Shown here one piece after another: positions 7,351 to 14,565 of a stretch of DNA of 17,528 bases. This DNA comes from an uncultured Collinsella sp. GTDB lineage: Bacteria; Actinomycetota; Coriobacteriia; Coriobacteriales; Coriobacteriaceae. Location of the stretch: positions 1 to 17,528 of the forward strand of contig CABRGB010000038.1 of the NCBI GenBank assembly GCA_902470345.1, read 5' to 3'. Under the pieces are notes generated by a model, which was not told the DNA's origin, ran no database searches, and was given only the letters and a program-made list of their open reading frames with translations. The stretch's first letter is position 1, and each line of letters opens with the position of its first letter. The position numbers were made by a program, and so were the translations under genes.

Positions 7351-10089
7351 ATGGCAGCAACGGATATCGAGCGCGGACTCTCGACCGCCGAGGTCGAGGA
7401 GCGCATCGCCGCCGGTAAAATCAACCGCAACATGGAACTCAAGACCAAGTCGGTCAAAGAGCTCATCATCGAGAACCTCTGCACGCTGTTCAACTTGATC
7501 AACGTGGTCTTGGCGATTTTGGTATTGCAGACCGGTTCGTTTAAAAACCTGACGTTCCTGTTCGTGGTGTTCTTGAACACGGCGATTGGCGTCATTCAGT
7601 CCATGCGTTCCAAGCGGATGGTCGACAAGCTCACGCTGCTCACCTCTAAGAAGGCCATCGCGGTGCGCGACGGCGCCGAGGTGGAGCTCGACCTAGACCA
7701 GATCGTGCTCGACGATATCATTCGCCTGGGGCGCGGTGACCAGATTCCCGCCGACGCCGTGGTGGTGTCGGGTGAGGCGCTCGTCAACGAGAGCCTGCTG
7801 ACGGGCGAGAGCGACCTCATTAAGAAACAGCCAGGCTCCGAGCTCATGAGCGGCAGCTTTATCGACTCGGGCCTGCTGCGCGCCCGCGTGATCCATGTCG
7901 GCGCCGATAACTACGTGGCAAAGATCAACAACGAGGCCAAGTACGTCAAAAAGGTCAATTCCGAGATCATGAACGCGCTCAACGCCATCGTGCGGTTTGC
8001 GAGCATTATCATGATTCCGCTTGGTCTGGCGCTCTTTACCTCGAGTGTGAGCGAACTGTGGGATGCCGCGGGAACCCCGGGCGATAGTGCGCTTTCTTGG
8101 TGCTTCTCCGAGCTGCTGGCCGGTCGTGTGCCTTCTTCGGCGCTGCTGTCCACGGTGGGTGCCCTGTTGGGCATGATTCCGCAGGGCCTGGTGCTGCTGA
8201 CCTCGTCGGTGCTCGCGATTGCCACGGTGCGCCTGGCGCGTCGCAAGGTGTTGGCACAGCAGCTCTACTGCATCGAGACGCTCGCGCGCGTCGACGTTTT
8301 GTGTCTGGACAAGACGGGCACCATTACCTCGGGCCGTATGGAGGTCGAGGGCACCTACCCGCTGCCTGTTGAGGGTGTTGGCTTTGGCGCGGACTCGGAC
8401 GAGGCAGCTGTTCCCGTCGCGACCACGGTGCTCGACTTTGCGCTTGCCAACGTGGCGCGTGCGACCTCGGCAGATGCCAACGAGACCTGCCAGGCGCTGC
8501 TCAACTACTACGCCGATCGTCCGGTCGAGGTATCCGAGCCGCTGTCGGTCATTCCATTCTCGTCGTCCAAAAAGTGGAGCGGCGCGTCGTTTGCGCAGGG
8601 CTCCTATGTGATGGGCGCCGCGCAGTTTGTGCTCTCTGATCGCGCATTTGCGCAGGTCGAGAATCGTGTGGCCGAGCTCGCCGATACCTGCCGCGTGCTC
8701 GTGGTGGCGCGCGTGGACGGCTTTACGCCCGATGGCGATATGGTGGGCGAGGCCGAACCCGTGGGCTTTGTGACCATCCGTGACGAGATCCGCACCTCGG
8801 CGGCCGAGACCATCGGCTACTTTAACGAGCAGGGCGTGACCCTCAACGTGATCAGTGGCGACGACCCTCGTACGGTGTCGTCGATCGCGCGTGTGGTGGG
8901 CGTGCCGGGTGCCGACGCTTACGTGGACGCCACGACGCTCGATACGCCGTCCAAGATTGATGCGGCGGTGGACCGTTACCACGTCTTTGGACGTGTGACG
9001 CCGCAGCAGAAGCGCGAGCTCGTACAGGCGCTCAAACGCCGCGGGCACACCGTGGCCATGACGGGCGACGGCGTCAACGACGTGCTGGCGCTCAAGGAGG
9101 CCGACTGCTCCGTGGCGATGGCCGCCGGTTCCGATGCCGCGCGCAATGTGGCCGAGATCGTGCTCGTCGATAACGACTTTGCTTCGATGCCCGCTGTGGT
9201 GGCCGAGGGCCGTCGTTCTATCAATAACCTGCAGCGCTCTGCCGCGCTCTTTCTGACCAAGACGCTGTTCTCGATGGGCCTGGCGGCGCTTTGCATCGCG
9301 CTGCCGCCGTATCCCTTCGAGCCCATTCAGATGACGCTCATCAACTTCTTCTGCATCGGCGCGCCGGGCTTTGTCCTGGGCCTGGAGCCCAATAACGCCC
9401 GCGTGAAGGGGTCGTTCTTGACCAACGTGCTTAAGCGTGCGCTGCCGGCGTCGATTGCGGTCATTTTGGCCGCGGCACTCGATATCTTTGTGGCGCGTGT
9501 ATTTGGCTTTAGCCAGCTTACGCTTTCGACCATGTGCCTGCTCACGTCGTGCGCGGCGAGTGTCAGCCTGATCTGGCGCATCTCGCAGCCGCTCACGCCC
9601 TTGCGCGTGGTGCTTTTCGTGTTTGTTGTCGCCGGTATTTTGACGGGCGTTATCGGGTTCCCGGGGCTGCTGTCCATCGCCAACCTGTCGATGGGTCAGA
9701 TGGTCATCTTGGCGGTTATCGTCGTCTTTACCTGCGCGGTGTTCTTTAAGCTTGCCACGATGATGGACTCGCTTAAGCCCCGCCGCCGTCATGCGGCCAC
9801 CGGCTTTGGCCGTGGCGTGCGCGTTCGCCTGGGTCGCGGCGGCGGTAAGGTGAGCTCGACGGGGTCGACCGCCGAGCGTTTTGCCAAGCGCGTTGCCGCC
9901 GATATGGCGCAGCGCCGTGAGGCGCGCACTGTCCGCGAGGCCGAGGCCCGTGCACTCGAGGGCGTGGCCCAGGCCCAGCCCAAGAAAAAGAAGAGCGCCG
10001 TTGCCAAGCGCTCCCGCGTGACCAAATCGGCCCAGGGCATCAAGGTATCGATGCCCAGCAAGAAGAATAAGCCCGTAAAGAAAGACTAG
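7351..10089 (+). CDS. Cation-translocating P-type ATPase, CtpE-like
   Basis: The 912-residue membrane pump is an E1-E2 ATPase. The A-domain TGES is at 151-154, the phosphorylated DKTGT at 320-324 and TGDGVND at 571-577. About ten hydrophobic segments fit the P2 topology: two before the A domain, two before DKTGT and six after the P domain. Motifs resemble the CtpE group of Actinobacteria (IPxGLVLLTSS in M4, IGAPGFVLGLEPNN in M6), of which mycobacterial CtpE has been linked to calcium uptake; the substrate here is inferred only. M4 reads PQGL instead of the usual PEGL, and M6 lacks the aspartate of SERCA-type pumps. Residues after about 808 form a long Lys/Arg-rich cytosolic tail. The ATG at 7351 has GGGA 6 bases upstream; ATG 7339 is an alternative, and the frame opens inside the tRNA. 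Confidence 0.88.
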   Translation: MAATDIERGLSTAEVEERIAAGKINRNMELKTKSVKELIIENLCTLFNLINVVLAILVLQTGSFKNLTFLFVVFLNTAIGVIQSMRSKRMVDKLTLLTSKKAIAVRDGAEVELDLDQIVLDDIIRLGRGDQIPADAVVVSGEALVNESLLTGESDLIKKQPGSELMSGSFIDSGLLRARVIHVGADNYVAKINNEAKYVKKVNSEIMNALNAIVRFASIIMIPLGLALFTSSVSELWDAAGTPGDSALSWCFSELLAGRVPSSALLSTVGALLGMIPQGLVLLTSSVLAIATVRLARRKVLAQQLYCIETLARVDVLCLDKTGTITSGRMEVEGTYPLPVEGVGFGADSDEAAVPVATTVLDFALANVARATSADANETCQALLNYYADRPVEVSEPLSVIPFSSSKKWSGASFAQGSYVMGAAQFVLSDRAFAQVENRVAELADTCRVLVVARVDGFTPDGDMVGEAEPVGFVTIRDEIRTSAAETIGYFNEQGVTLNVISGDDPRTVSSIARVVGVPGADAYVDATTLDTPSKIDAAVDRYHVFGRVTPQQKRELVQALKRRGHTVAMTGDGVNDVLALKEADCSVAMAAGSDAARNVAEIVLVDNDFASMPAVVAEGRRSINNLQRSAALFLTKTLFSMGLAALCIALPPYPFEPIQMTLINFFCIGAPGFVLGLEPNNARVKGSFLTNVLKRALPASIAVILAAALDIFVARVFGFSQLTLSTMCLLTSCAASVSLIWRISQPLTPLRVVLFVFVVAGILTGVIGFPGLLSIANLSMGQMVILAVIVVFTCAVFFKLATMMDSLKPRRRHAATGFGRGVRVRLGRGGGKVSSTGSTAERFAKRVAADMAQRREARTVREAEARALEGVAQAQPKKKKSAVAKRSRVTKSAQGIKVSMPSKKNKPVKKD

Positions 10090-10100
10090 CCCCAACGCCT

Positions 10101-10177
10101 CCCTAAGTTGCGGTGAAATAGGGACTGTTTAAGCGTTTTAACCTCCTATTCAGTCCCTATTTCACCGCAACTTAGGG
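10101..10177. repeat. Perfect 27-bp inverted repeat after the ATPase gene
   Basis: The arms 10101-10127 and 10151-10177 are perfectly complementary and enclose 23 bases. The arm runs from CCCTAAGTTGCGG to GGGACTG. No T-run follows on either strand, so it is not a standard intrinsic terminator, although so strong a hairpin could protect or end the ATPase transcript. The length, the near-palindrome and a GGGAC core shared with the element at 1353-1481 suggest a dispersed REP/MITE-like repeat. It occupies much of the 186-bp gap between the ATPase and the zinc-ribbon gene. The rest of the gap shows no clear promoter: TTGCGC and TATGCT are 20 bp apart. Confidence 0.8.
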
Positions 10178-10275
10178 GTGAGCGGCGATGTTGAATTGGT
10201 GCCTTGCGCCTGTGGGGCCGTGTCGATGTTATGCTCTAACCTCAATTGTTTGAATTGCTTCGGAAAGAGGATGCC

Positions 10276-11430
10276 GTGATCTGCCCGCATTGCCTAAAGA
10301 CCATCGAGGACGGCGCCTCGTTCTGCCCCTATTGCAACGCATACGTTGGTCCGGGCGATGGCCCCGAGCATACCGAGTTCGTGTTCTGCGACGGCTGCGG
10401 CGCCCGTCTGTCCCCGCATGACCGTACCTGTCCCAAGTGCGGACGCCCCGCGCCAGGCATCCTTTCCGAGGACGCGGCCGCATCCGACCTGGCCGCAGGG
10501 CGCACGGCCGGTTTTCCGCGCCTGACGCAGGAGCAGATCGATACCGAGGTGCCCCACGCGCCGGCGTCTGCCGCCGCGGTGCTCTCCGACGCGGCCGATT
10601 CCAACGAGACTTGCGTGCTGCCTGCCTTCGATAAGGATTTTGGCATCCCCAAGGTCGATATCCCCACGCCGGTGTCCCTGCGCGATGATGCCCAGCCCAA
10701 AAAGCAAAAACCCAAGCGCAAGGTCCACCCCGACGAGGATGCCTATCACAAGCACAAACGCCATATCCCCAAACCGCTCATCGTCATCGCGGTGCTCGCC
10801 GCCGTGTGTGGTGGTGCCTATTGGTTTGTGACTGCCGATCCCATGGGCGTCATGCCCGGCTTCTACGACCAGTTTGGCCAGGCCGCCAAGACCACCTTCC
10901 CGTCGCGCCAAAAGGGCGAGGCCACCGAGAAAGAGTCCAAGCAAGAGGATGCGTCCGAGGTCGTTCAGGAGGAGACCGTCTTAACCGACGACCAGCTCTA
11001 CACCAGGCTCGACGGCCTGTACCAGACCATCGTGTCGTACAGCGACGATGATCAGATCGGCGAGGTCATCGATTCGTTTAATAACGGCTATCTGCGTACA
11101 CCGCTCTCCACCCGTCAGGAGCTGTCGCAGAGCGCATATGCCCTGCGCGATCAGATTAAAAAGACCCAGGATGAGCTCAACAACCTCAAGGTTCAGGACG
11201 ACACAGTCTATGCGGAGGACATCGATCATCTAAAGCAGCTTGCCCAGTGGATGTACGAGCGTGTCGACGTGATCTGCCAGAGCTGGGATATCTCGCTATC
11301 CATTCCCGACGGCGAGTCGCTGAGCGCCCGTCAGAGCGAGATCCTGGCGCCCATCGCACAAGGCGGCAACAGCGCGCTTAACCAGTACGACGCCAACGTG
11401 AGCGCATGGAGGCCGCAGCAGCGTTCGTAA
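10276..11430 (+). CDS. Zinc-ribbon single-pass membrane protein of unknown function
   Basis: I do not recognise a named family for the whole protein. The 384-residue product begins MICPHC and carries two zinc ribbons: C3/C6 with C17/C20, and C38/C41 with C52/C55. A low-complexity linker (about 57-140) and a Lys/Arg/His-rich stretch (KKQKPKRK, KHKRHIPK) follow. One membrane segment is at about 166-187 (PLIVIAVLAAVCGGAYWFV). The remainder (about 190-384) would be extracytoplasmic, with an acidic stretch and helical, coiled-coil-like sequence. The positive charges before the helix place the zinc ribbons inside the cell. I chose the GTG at 10276 because AAAGAGG ends 5 bases before it and the zinc ribbon then starts at residue 2. 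An in-frame TTG at 10246 is less likely. The role is unknown; a signalling or scaffold role is a guess. Confidence 0.82.
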   Translation: MICPHCLKTIEDGASFCPYCNAYVGPGDGPEHTEFVFCDGCGARLSPHDRTCPKCGRPAPGILSEDAAASDLAAGRTAGFPRLTQEQIDTEVPHAPASAAAVLSDAADSNETCVLPAFDKDFGIPKVDIPTPVSLRDDAQPKKQKPKRKVHPDEDAYHKHKRHIPKPLIVIAVLAAVCGGAYWFVTADPMGVMPGFYDQFGQAAKTTFPSRQKGEATEKESKQEDASEVVQEETVLTDDQLYTRLDGLYQTIVSYSDDDQIGEVIDSFNNGYLRTPLSTRQELSQSAYALRDQIKKTQDELNNLKVQDDTVYAEDIDHLKQLAQWMYERVDVICQSWDISLSIPDGESLSARQSEILAPIAQGGNSALNQYDANVSAWRPQQRS

Positions 11431-11466
11431 TTTGTTGCCCTCTGGCGGTATAACCTGCGTGCGCAA

Positions 11467-11496
11467 TTGATGGAAGCCCGTGCTTATTGCTACAAT
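11467..11496 (+). promoter_or_regulatory. Candidate promoter of the cyclophilin gene
   Basis: TTGATG (11467-11472) and TACAAT (11491-11496) are 18 bp apart and match -35/-10 boxes reasonably. Transcription would start near 11503, about 33 bases before the ATG at 11536. It lies in the 105-bp gap after the zinc-ribbon gene, where no terminator was seen. Confidence 0.45.
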
Positions 11497-11535
11497 TCGT
11501 ACAAATATGCTTTAAACGCACGAGGAAGGAACCAC

Positions 11536-12078
11536 ATGTTTGGTTTTAAGAAAGAGCTCTATACGCCCGAGTACCAGCTCGTCGGTGACGAGTGTGCGGT
11601 GATCGAGACGTCGAAGGGCACCATCAAGGTCAAGTTTGACGGTGAGGGCGCCCCCATCCATGTGGCGAACTTCTGCGAGCTTTCCACGATGGGCTTCTAT
11701 GACGGCCTTAAGTTCCATCGCTATGTGCCCGGCTTTGTGATCCAGGGCGGCGACCCCAATACCCGCGATATGTCCGGCGCCGACGTCGCTGCCGGCCTTG
11801 AGGGTCCCGACGGCATGCCCGGTGCCGGCGGCCCCGGCTACTGCATCAAGGGCGAGTTTGCCACCAATCCGCGCAACAGCCATGTTGACGGCGCGCTTGC
11901 CATGGCCCGCTCCATGGATCCCGATTCCGCGGGCTCGCAGTTCTACTTCTGCCTGGGTGCCCAGCACAACCTCGACTCCGGTTATACCGTCTTTGGCACC
12001 ACGGTCGAGGGCCTCGACGTCATCTCGCAGCTGCGCGCCGGCGACGAGATCGTTCATGTCGAGATCGTTCACGAGTAA
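11536..12078 (+). CDS. Peptidyl-prolyl cis-trans isomerase, cyclophilin type
   Basis: The 180-residue protein should catalyse cis-trans isomerisation of X-Pro bonds. Cyclophilin signatures are present: FHRYVPGFVIQGGDP (60-74, catalytic R62 and Q70), MARSMDPDSAGSQFYF (123-138) and LDSGYTVFGTTVEG. The residue aligned with the cyclosporin-contact tryptophan of human CypA is N145, so low cyclosporin affinity is expected. There is no signal peptide or membrane segment, so it is probably cytosolic. The ATG at 11536 follows AGGAAGGA; the frame extends upstream to 11467, but that part overlaps the promoter and lacks a ribosome site. The TPR gene starts 11 bp downstream, so the two are probably co-transcribed. 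Confidence 0.93.
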   Translation: MFGFKKELYTPEYQLVGDECAVIETSKGTIKVKFDGEGAPIHVANFCELSTMGFYDGLKFHRYVPGFVIQGGDPNTRDMSGADVAAGLEGPDGMPGAGGPGYCIKGEFATNPRNSHVDGALAMARSMDPDSAGSQFYFCLGAQHNLDSGYTVFGTTVEGLDVISQLRAGDEIVHVEIVHE

Positions 12079-12089
12079 AGGGGACTTCC

Positions 12090-13385
12090 TTGAATAGCCA
12101 GCTGATCCAACAGGGCCGCGCCGCTTATCGCGCGGGTGATTTTTCCGCTGCCGCCCAGATGCTTGGCGCGGCAAAGACTCCCAACGAGATCATGGGTGAG
12201 GCCGACCACCTGCGCGGCAACGCCCTGATGCATCTGGGCATGTACGCCGAGGCCGCCGAGGCCTACGCCGCTGCCCTCAACGACGGCGCCTATGGCAAGC
12301 GCGGCGCCCTGCTCACCAACCGCGGCAAGGCACTCGCCGCGGTGGGCGACTACACCACGGCTGCCCAGGCGTTCTCTGCAGCTACCCAGGATGCTTCCTA
12401 CGCCACGCCTTTTAAGGCCTACCTGGGTCTGGGCAACGCGCTGTTCCAGGCGGGCGACTATGCCAACGCCGGTACTGCCTTCCGTCAGGCTGCCATCGAC
12501 GGCGCCAACCCGGCTCCTGCCGCTGCTCTCGGCGATCTGGGCCGCTGCTTCATCAAGCTCGGCCGCCCCGCAGACGCCGTTGAGACCTACCGCACGGCTA
12601 TCGACTTTGCCGGTCCGCGCGACGATACGCGCGCCCTCAACGCCGGCATGGGCCAAGCGCTTTCCGCCGCCGGCCGTCCTTCCGATGCACTCGATGCCTT
12701 TAACGCCGCTACCGCCGATGGCATCTACCAGCTCACGCCCGAGCAGGCCGATGAGCTTGCCCGCGTGCACGACTCGCTCGCCGCGCTTTCGGCCCAGACG
12801 GCCATGTCCACGGCTCCGGCTCCCGCGATGGACGCTCCCGCTGTCGACCCGCTCGATCCCACGGGCGCGACCGGTCAGTTTATGCCCGACCCCTCTGACA
12901 CCGGCTTCTTTACGCTGTCCGAGTCCGAGATGGTCCAGCAGGACCGCAAGCAGGCCAAGGTCCGTCGTCGCCACCGCCACACGGGTCTTAAGATTTTCCT
13001 GGTGCTGCTTCTGCTCATCGTGATCGCTGCCGGCGGTCTTGGCTATGCTTATACGCGCGGCATGGGCTATCCCTCGCAGGAATCCGTCATCACCGACCTG
13101 TTCCAGGCTGCCGGTGACGGCGATACCGCCAAGGCCGAGTCCTGCCTGGCCTCGAGCCTGTCCGAGGACGCCAAGGCGATGATCATCTCCTCGATCCCGC
13201 AGGGCGCCACCGTCTCCATCGAGGGCATGGATCAGTCCATGACCGAGACCACCGCCAAGGTGAAGGCTTCGCTGTCCAAGGGCGGCGAGCAGGAGTACAC
13301 CGTTAAATTCGTGCGCTCCGACAACCATATCGGTTGGGCCGTTTCCTCCTTCGATATCGATTTCTCGGCCGCTGACAACCAGTAG
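12090..13385 (+). CDS. TPR-repeat single-pass membrane protein
   Basis: The 431-residue protein starts with TTG, 5-7 bases after AAAGGGG. Residues 1-230 are about six tetratricopeptide repeats of the form A-x-x-x-G-x-Y-x-x-A-x-x-x-[YF] (for example GNALMHLGMYAEAAEAYAAA). TPRs usually bind partner proteins. A proline/alanine-rich linker, an acidic patch and a basic stretch (KVRRRHRH) lead to one membrane helix at about 300-322. About 108 residues follow outside the membrane. That domain (from SQESVITDLFQAAGDGD) resembles small secreted domains that fold as a curved sheet, a DUF4878-like impression I cannot confirm. The charge pattern puts the TPR part in the cytoplasm. It is co-directional with the cyclophilin gene (11-bp gap) and lies 115 bp before mreB, so an envelope-related scaffold is plausible but unproven. 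Confidence 0.85.
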   Translation: MNSQLIQQGRAAYRAGDFSAAAQMLGAAKTPNEIMGEADHLRGNALMHLGMYAEAAEAYAAALNDGAYGKRGALLTNRGKALAAVGDYTTAAQAFSAATQDASYATPFKAYLGLGNALFQAGDYANAGTAFRQAAIDGANPAPAAALGDLGRCFIKLGRPADAVETYRTAIDFAGPRDDTRALNAGMGQALSAAGRPSDALDAFNAATADGIYQLTPEQADELARVHDSLAALSAQTAMSTAPAPAMDAPAVDPLDPTGATGQFMPDPSDTGFFTLSESEMVQQDRKQAKVRRRHRHTGLKIFLVLLLLIVIAAGGLGYAYTRGMGYPSQESVITDLFQAAGDGDTAKAESCLASSLSEDAKAMIISSIPQGATVSIEGMDQSMTETTAKVKASLSKGGEQEYTVKFVRSDNHIGWAVSSFDIDFSAADNQ

Positions 13386-13407
13386 TGACCTTATGAGATT
13401 TGGCTCT

Positions 13408-13440
13408 GCCCGGCGCTTCACCGCAAGTGAGGTGCCGGGC
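13408..13440 (+). terminator. Hairpin after the TPR gene
   Basis: A stem of 14 bp including three G-T wobbles (GCCCGGC... paired with ...GCCGGGC) closes a CGCAA loop. It starts 22 bases after the TPR stop. The following TTGCGCTAAT is a poor T-run, so termination may be partial and mreB may receive some read-through. TATGAT at 13450-13455 could be an mreB -10, but no -35 is evident. Confidence 0.5.
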
Positions 13441-13500
13441 TTGCGCTAATATGATGGGCTAGTAGTTTTCCAGCAATCATCCAACACATCAGGAGTTGCG

Positions 13501-14544
13501 TTGTTTTCTTTGATGGATATGTTCTTCGGTAGCTATGCGGGCGATCTCGCCATCGACCTCGGCACCGCCAATACGCTCGTCTCCGTGCGCGGCAAGGGCA
13601 TCGTCATCCGCGAGCCCTCCGTTGTCGCTATCGACAAGAACGACGAGCGCATCCTGGCAGTCGGCATCGAGGCCAAGCGCATGCTCGGCCGTACGCCCGG
13701 CAACATCGTGGCCGTTCGTCCCCTTAAGGACGGCGTCATCGCCGACTTCGATGTCACCGAGGCCATGCTTCGCTACTTTATCGACAAGGCTTCCGAGAAG
13801 CGCTATCCGTGGACTCCGCGTCCGCGCGTCGTCGTCTGCGTTCCCTCCGGCGTCACGTCGGTCGAGAAGCGCGCCGTCTTTGAGGCCACGATCCAGGCCG
13901 GCGCTCGCCAGGCCTACCTGATCGAGGAGCCCATGGCGGCCGCCATCGGCGCCGACCTGCCCGTCGAGGAGCCCACGGGCTCCATGGTCATCGATATCGG
14001 CGGCGGCACCACCGAGGTCGCCGTTATCGCTATGGGCGGTATTGTCGTGTCGCAGTCCATCCGCATTGCCGGCGACGAGTTCGACCAGGCTATCCTCACC
14101 CATGTTCGCGATGCCTACAACCTGGCTATCGGCGAGCGCACGGCCGAGGACATCAAGATTAAGGTCGGCTCCGCCGTGCCGCTCAAGGACGAGCTCGACG
14201 TCGAGGTCAACGGACGCGACGTTATCACGGGCCTGCCCAAGACCGTGCGTATCGAGAGCGAGGAGATTCGTCGCGCGCTTAACAAGCCGCTCGACGAGAT
14301 GGCCAAGGCCGTTAAGGACGCTCTGGACGCCACGCCGCCCGATCTTGCCTCGGACCTTATGTACTACGGCATTCTGCTGACCGGCGGCGGTGCGCTGCTG
14401 CGCGGCCTCGACGTGCGCCTGCGCGACGAGACTGGCGTTTCGGTCAACGTCAGCCCCACGGCGCTCGATAACGTCGTAAACGGCTGCGCCCGCGTGCTCG
14501 AGGCCAACGCCTTTGACGGTGGCTTCGTCCAAACCAATGCTTAA
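13501..14544 (+). CDS. mreB: Rod shape-determining protein MreB
   Basis: The 347-residue actin-like ATPase polymerises under the membrane and guides elongation-phase peptidoglycan synthesis. Actin-fold signatures are phosphate-1 DLGTANT (19-25), IEEPMAAAIGAD (141-152), phosphate-2 DIGGGTTE (165-172) and the adenosine-binding LLTGGGALLRG near 292-302. The N-terminal MFSLMDMFFG is amphipathic and may contact the membrane. The start is TTG at 13501, with AGGAG 5 bases upstream; ATG 13513 is an in-frame alternative without a good site. The length agrees with other MreB proteins (about 335-347). It is the first of four consecutive elongation genes, and mreC follows after 21 bp. Confidence 0.97.
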   Translation: MFSLMDMFFGSYAGDLAIDLGTANTLVSVRGKGIVIREPSVVAIDKNDERILAVGIEAKRMLGRTPGNIVAVRPLKDGVIADFDVTEAMLRYFIDKASEKRYPWTPRPRVVVCVPSGVTSVEKRAVFEATIQAGARQAYLIEEPMAAAIGADLPVEEPTGSMVIDIGGGTTEVAVIAMGGIVVSQSIRIAGDEFDQAILTHVRDAYNLAIGERTAEDIKIKVGSAVPLKDELDVEVNGRDVITGLPKTVRIESEEIRRALNKPLDEMAKAVKDALDATPPDLASDLMYYGILLTGGGALLRGLDVRLRDETGVSVNVSPTALDNVVNGCARVLEANAFDGGFVQTNA

Positions 14545-14565
14545 TTTCCAAAAGGTGGATTCCAT

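Noticed and set aside
7693..10095. An 800-codon open frame antisense to the P-type ATPase
   Set aside because: Its product is an Arg/His/Gly-rich mirror of the ATPase codons with no recognisable motif; the sense strand has all P-type ATPase signatures.
13417..13426. Shared 10-mer TTCACCGCAA between the hairpin after the TPR gene and the repeat at 10161-10170
   Set aside because: The match stops there and the flanking stems differ, so it is most likely coincidence, although a genome-wide search could show otherwise.
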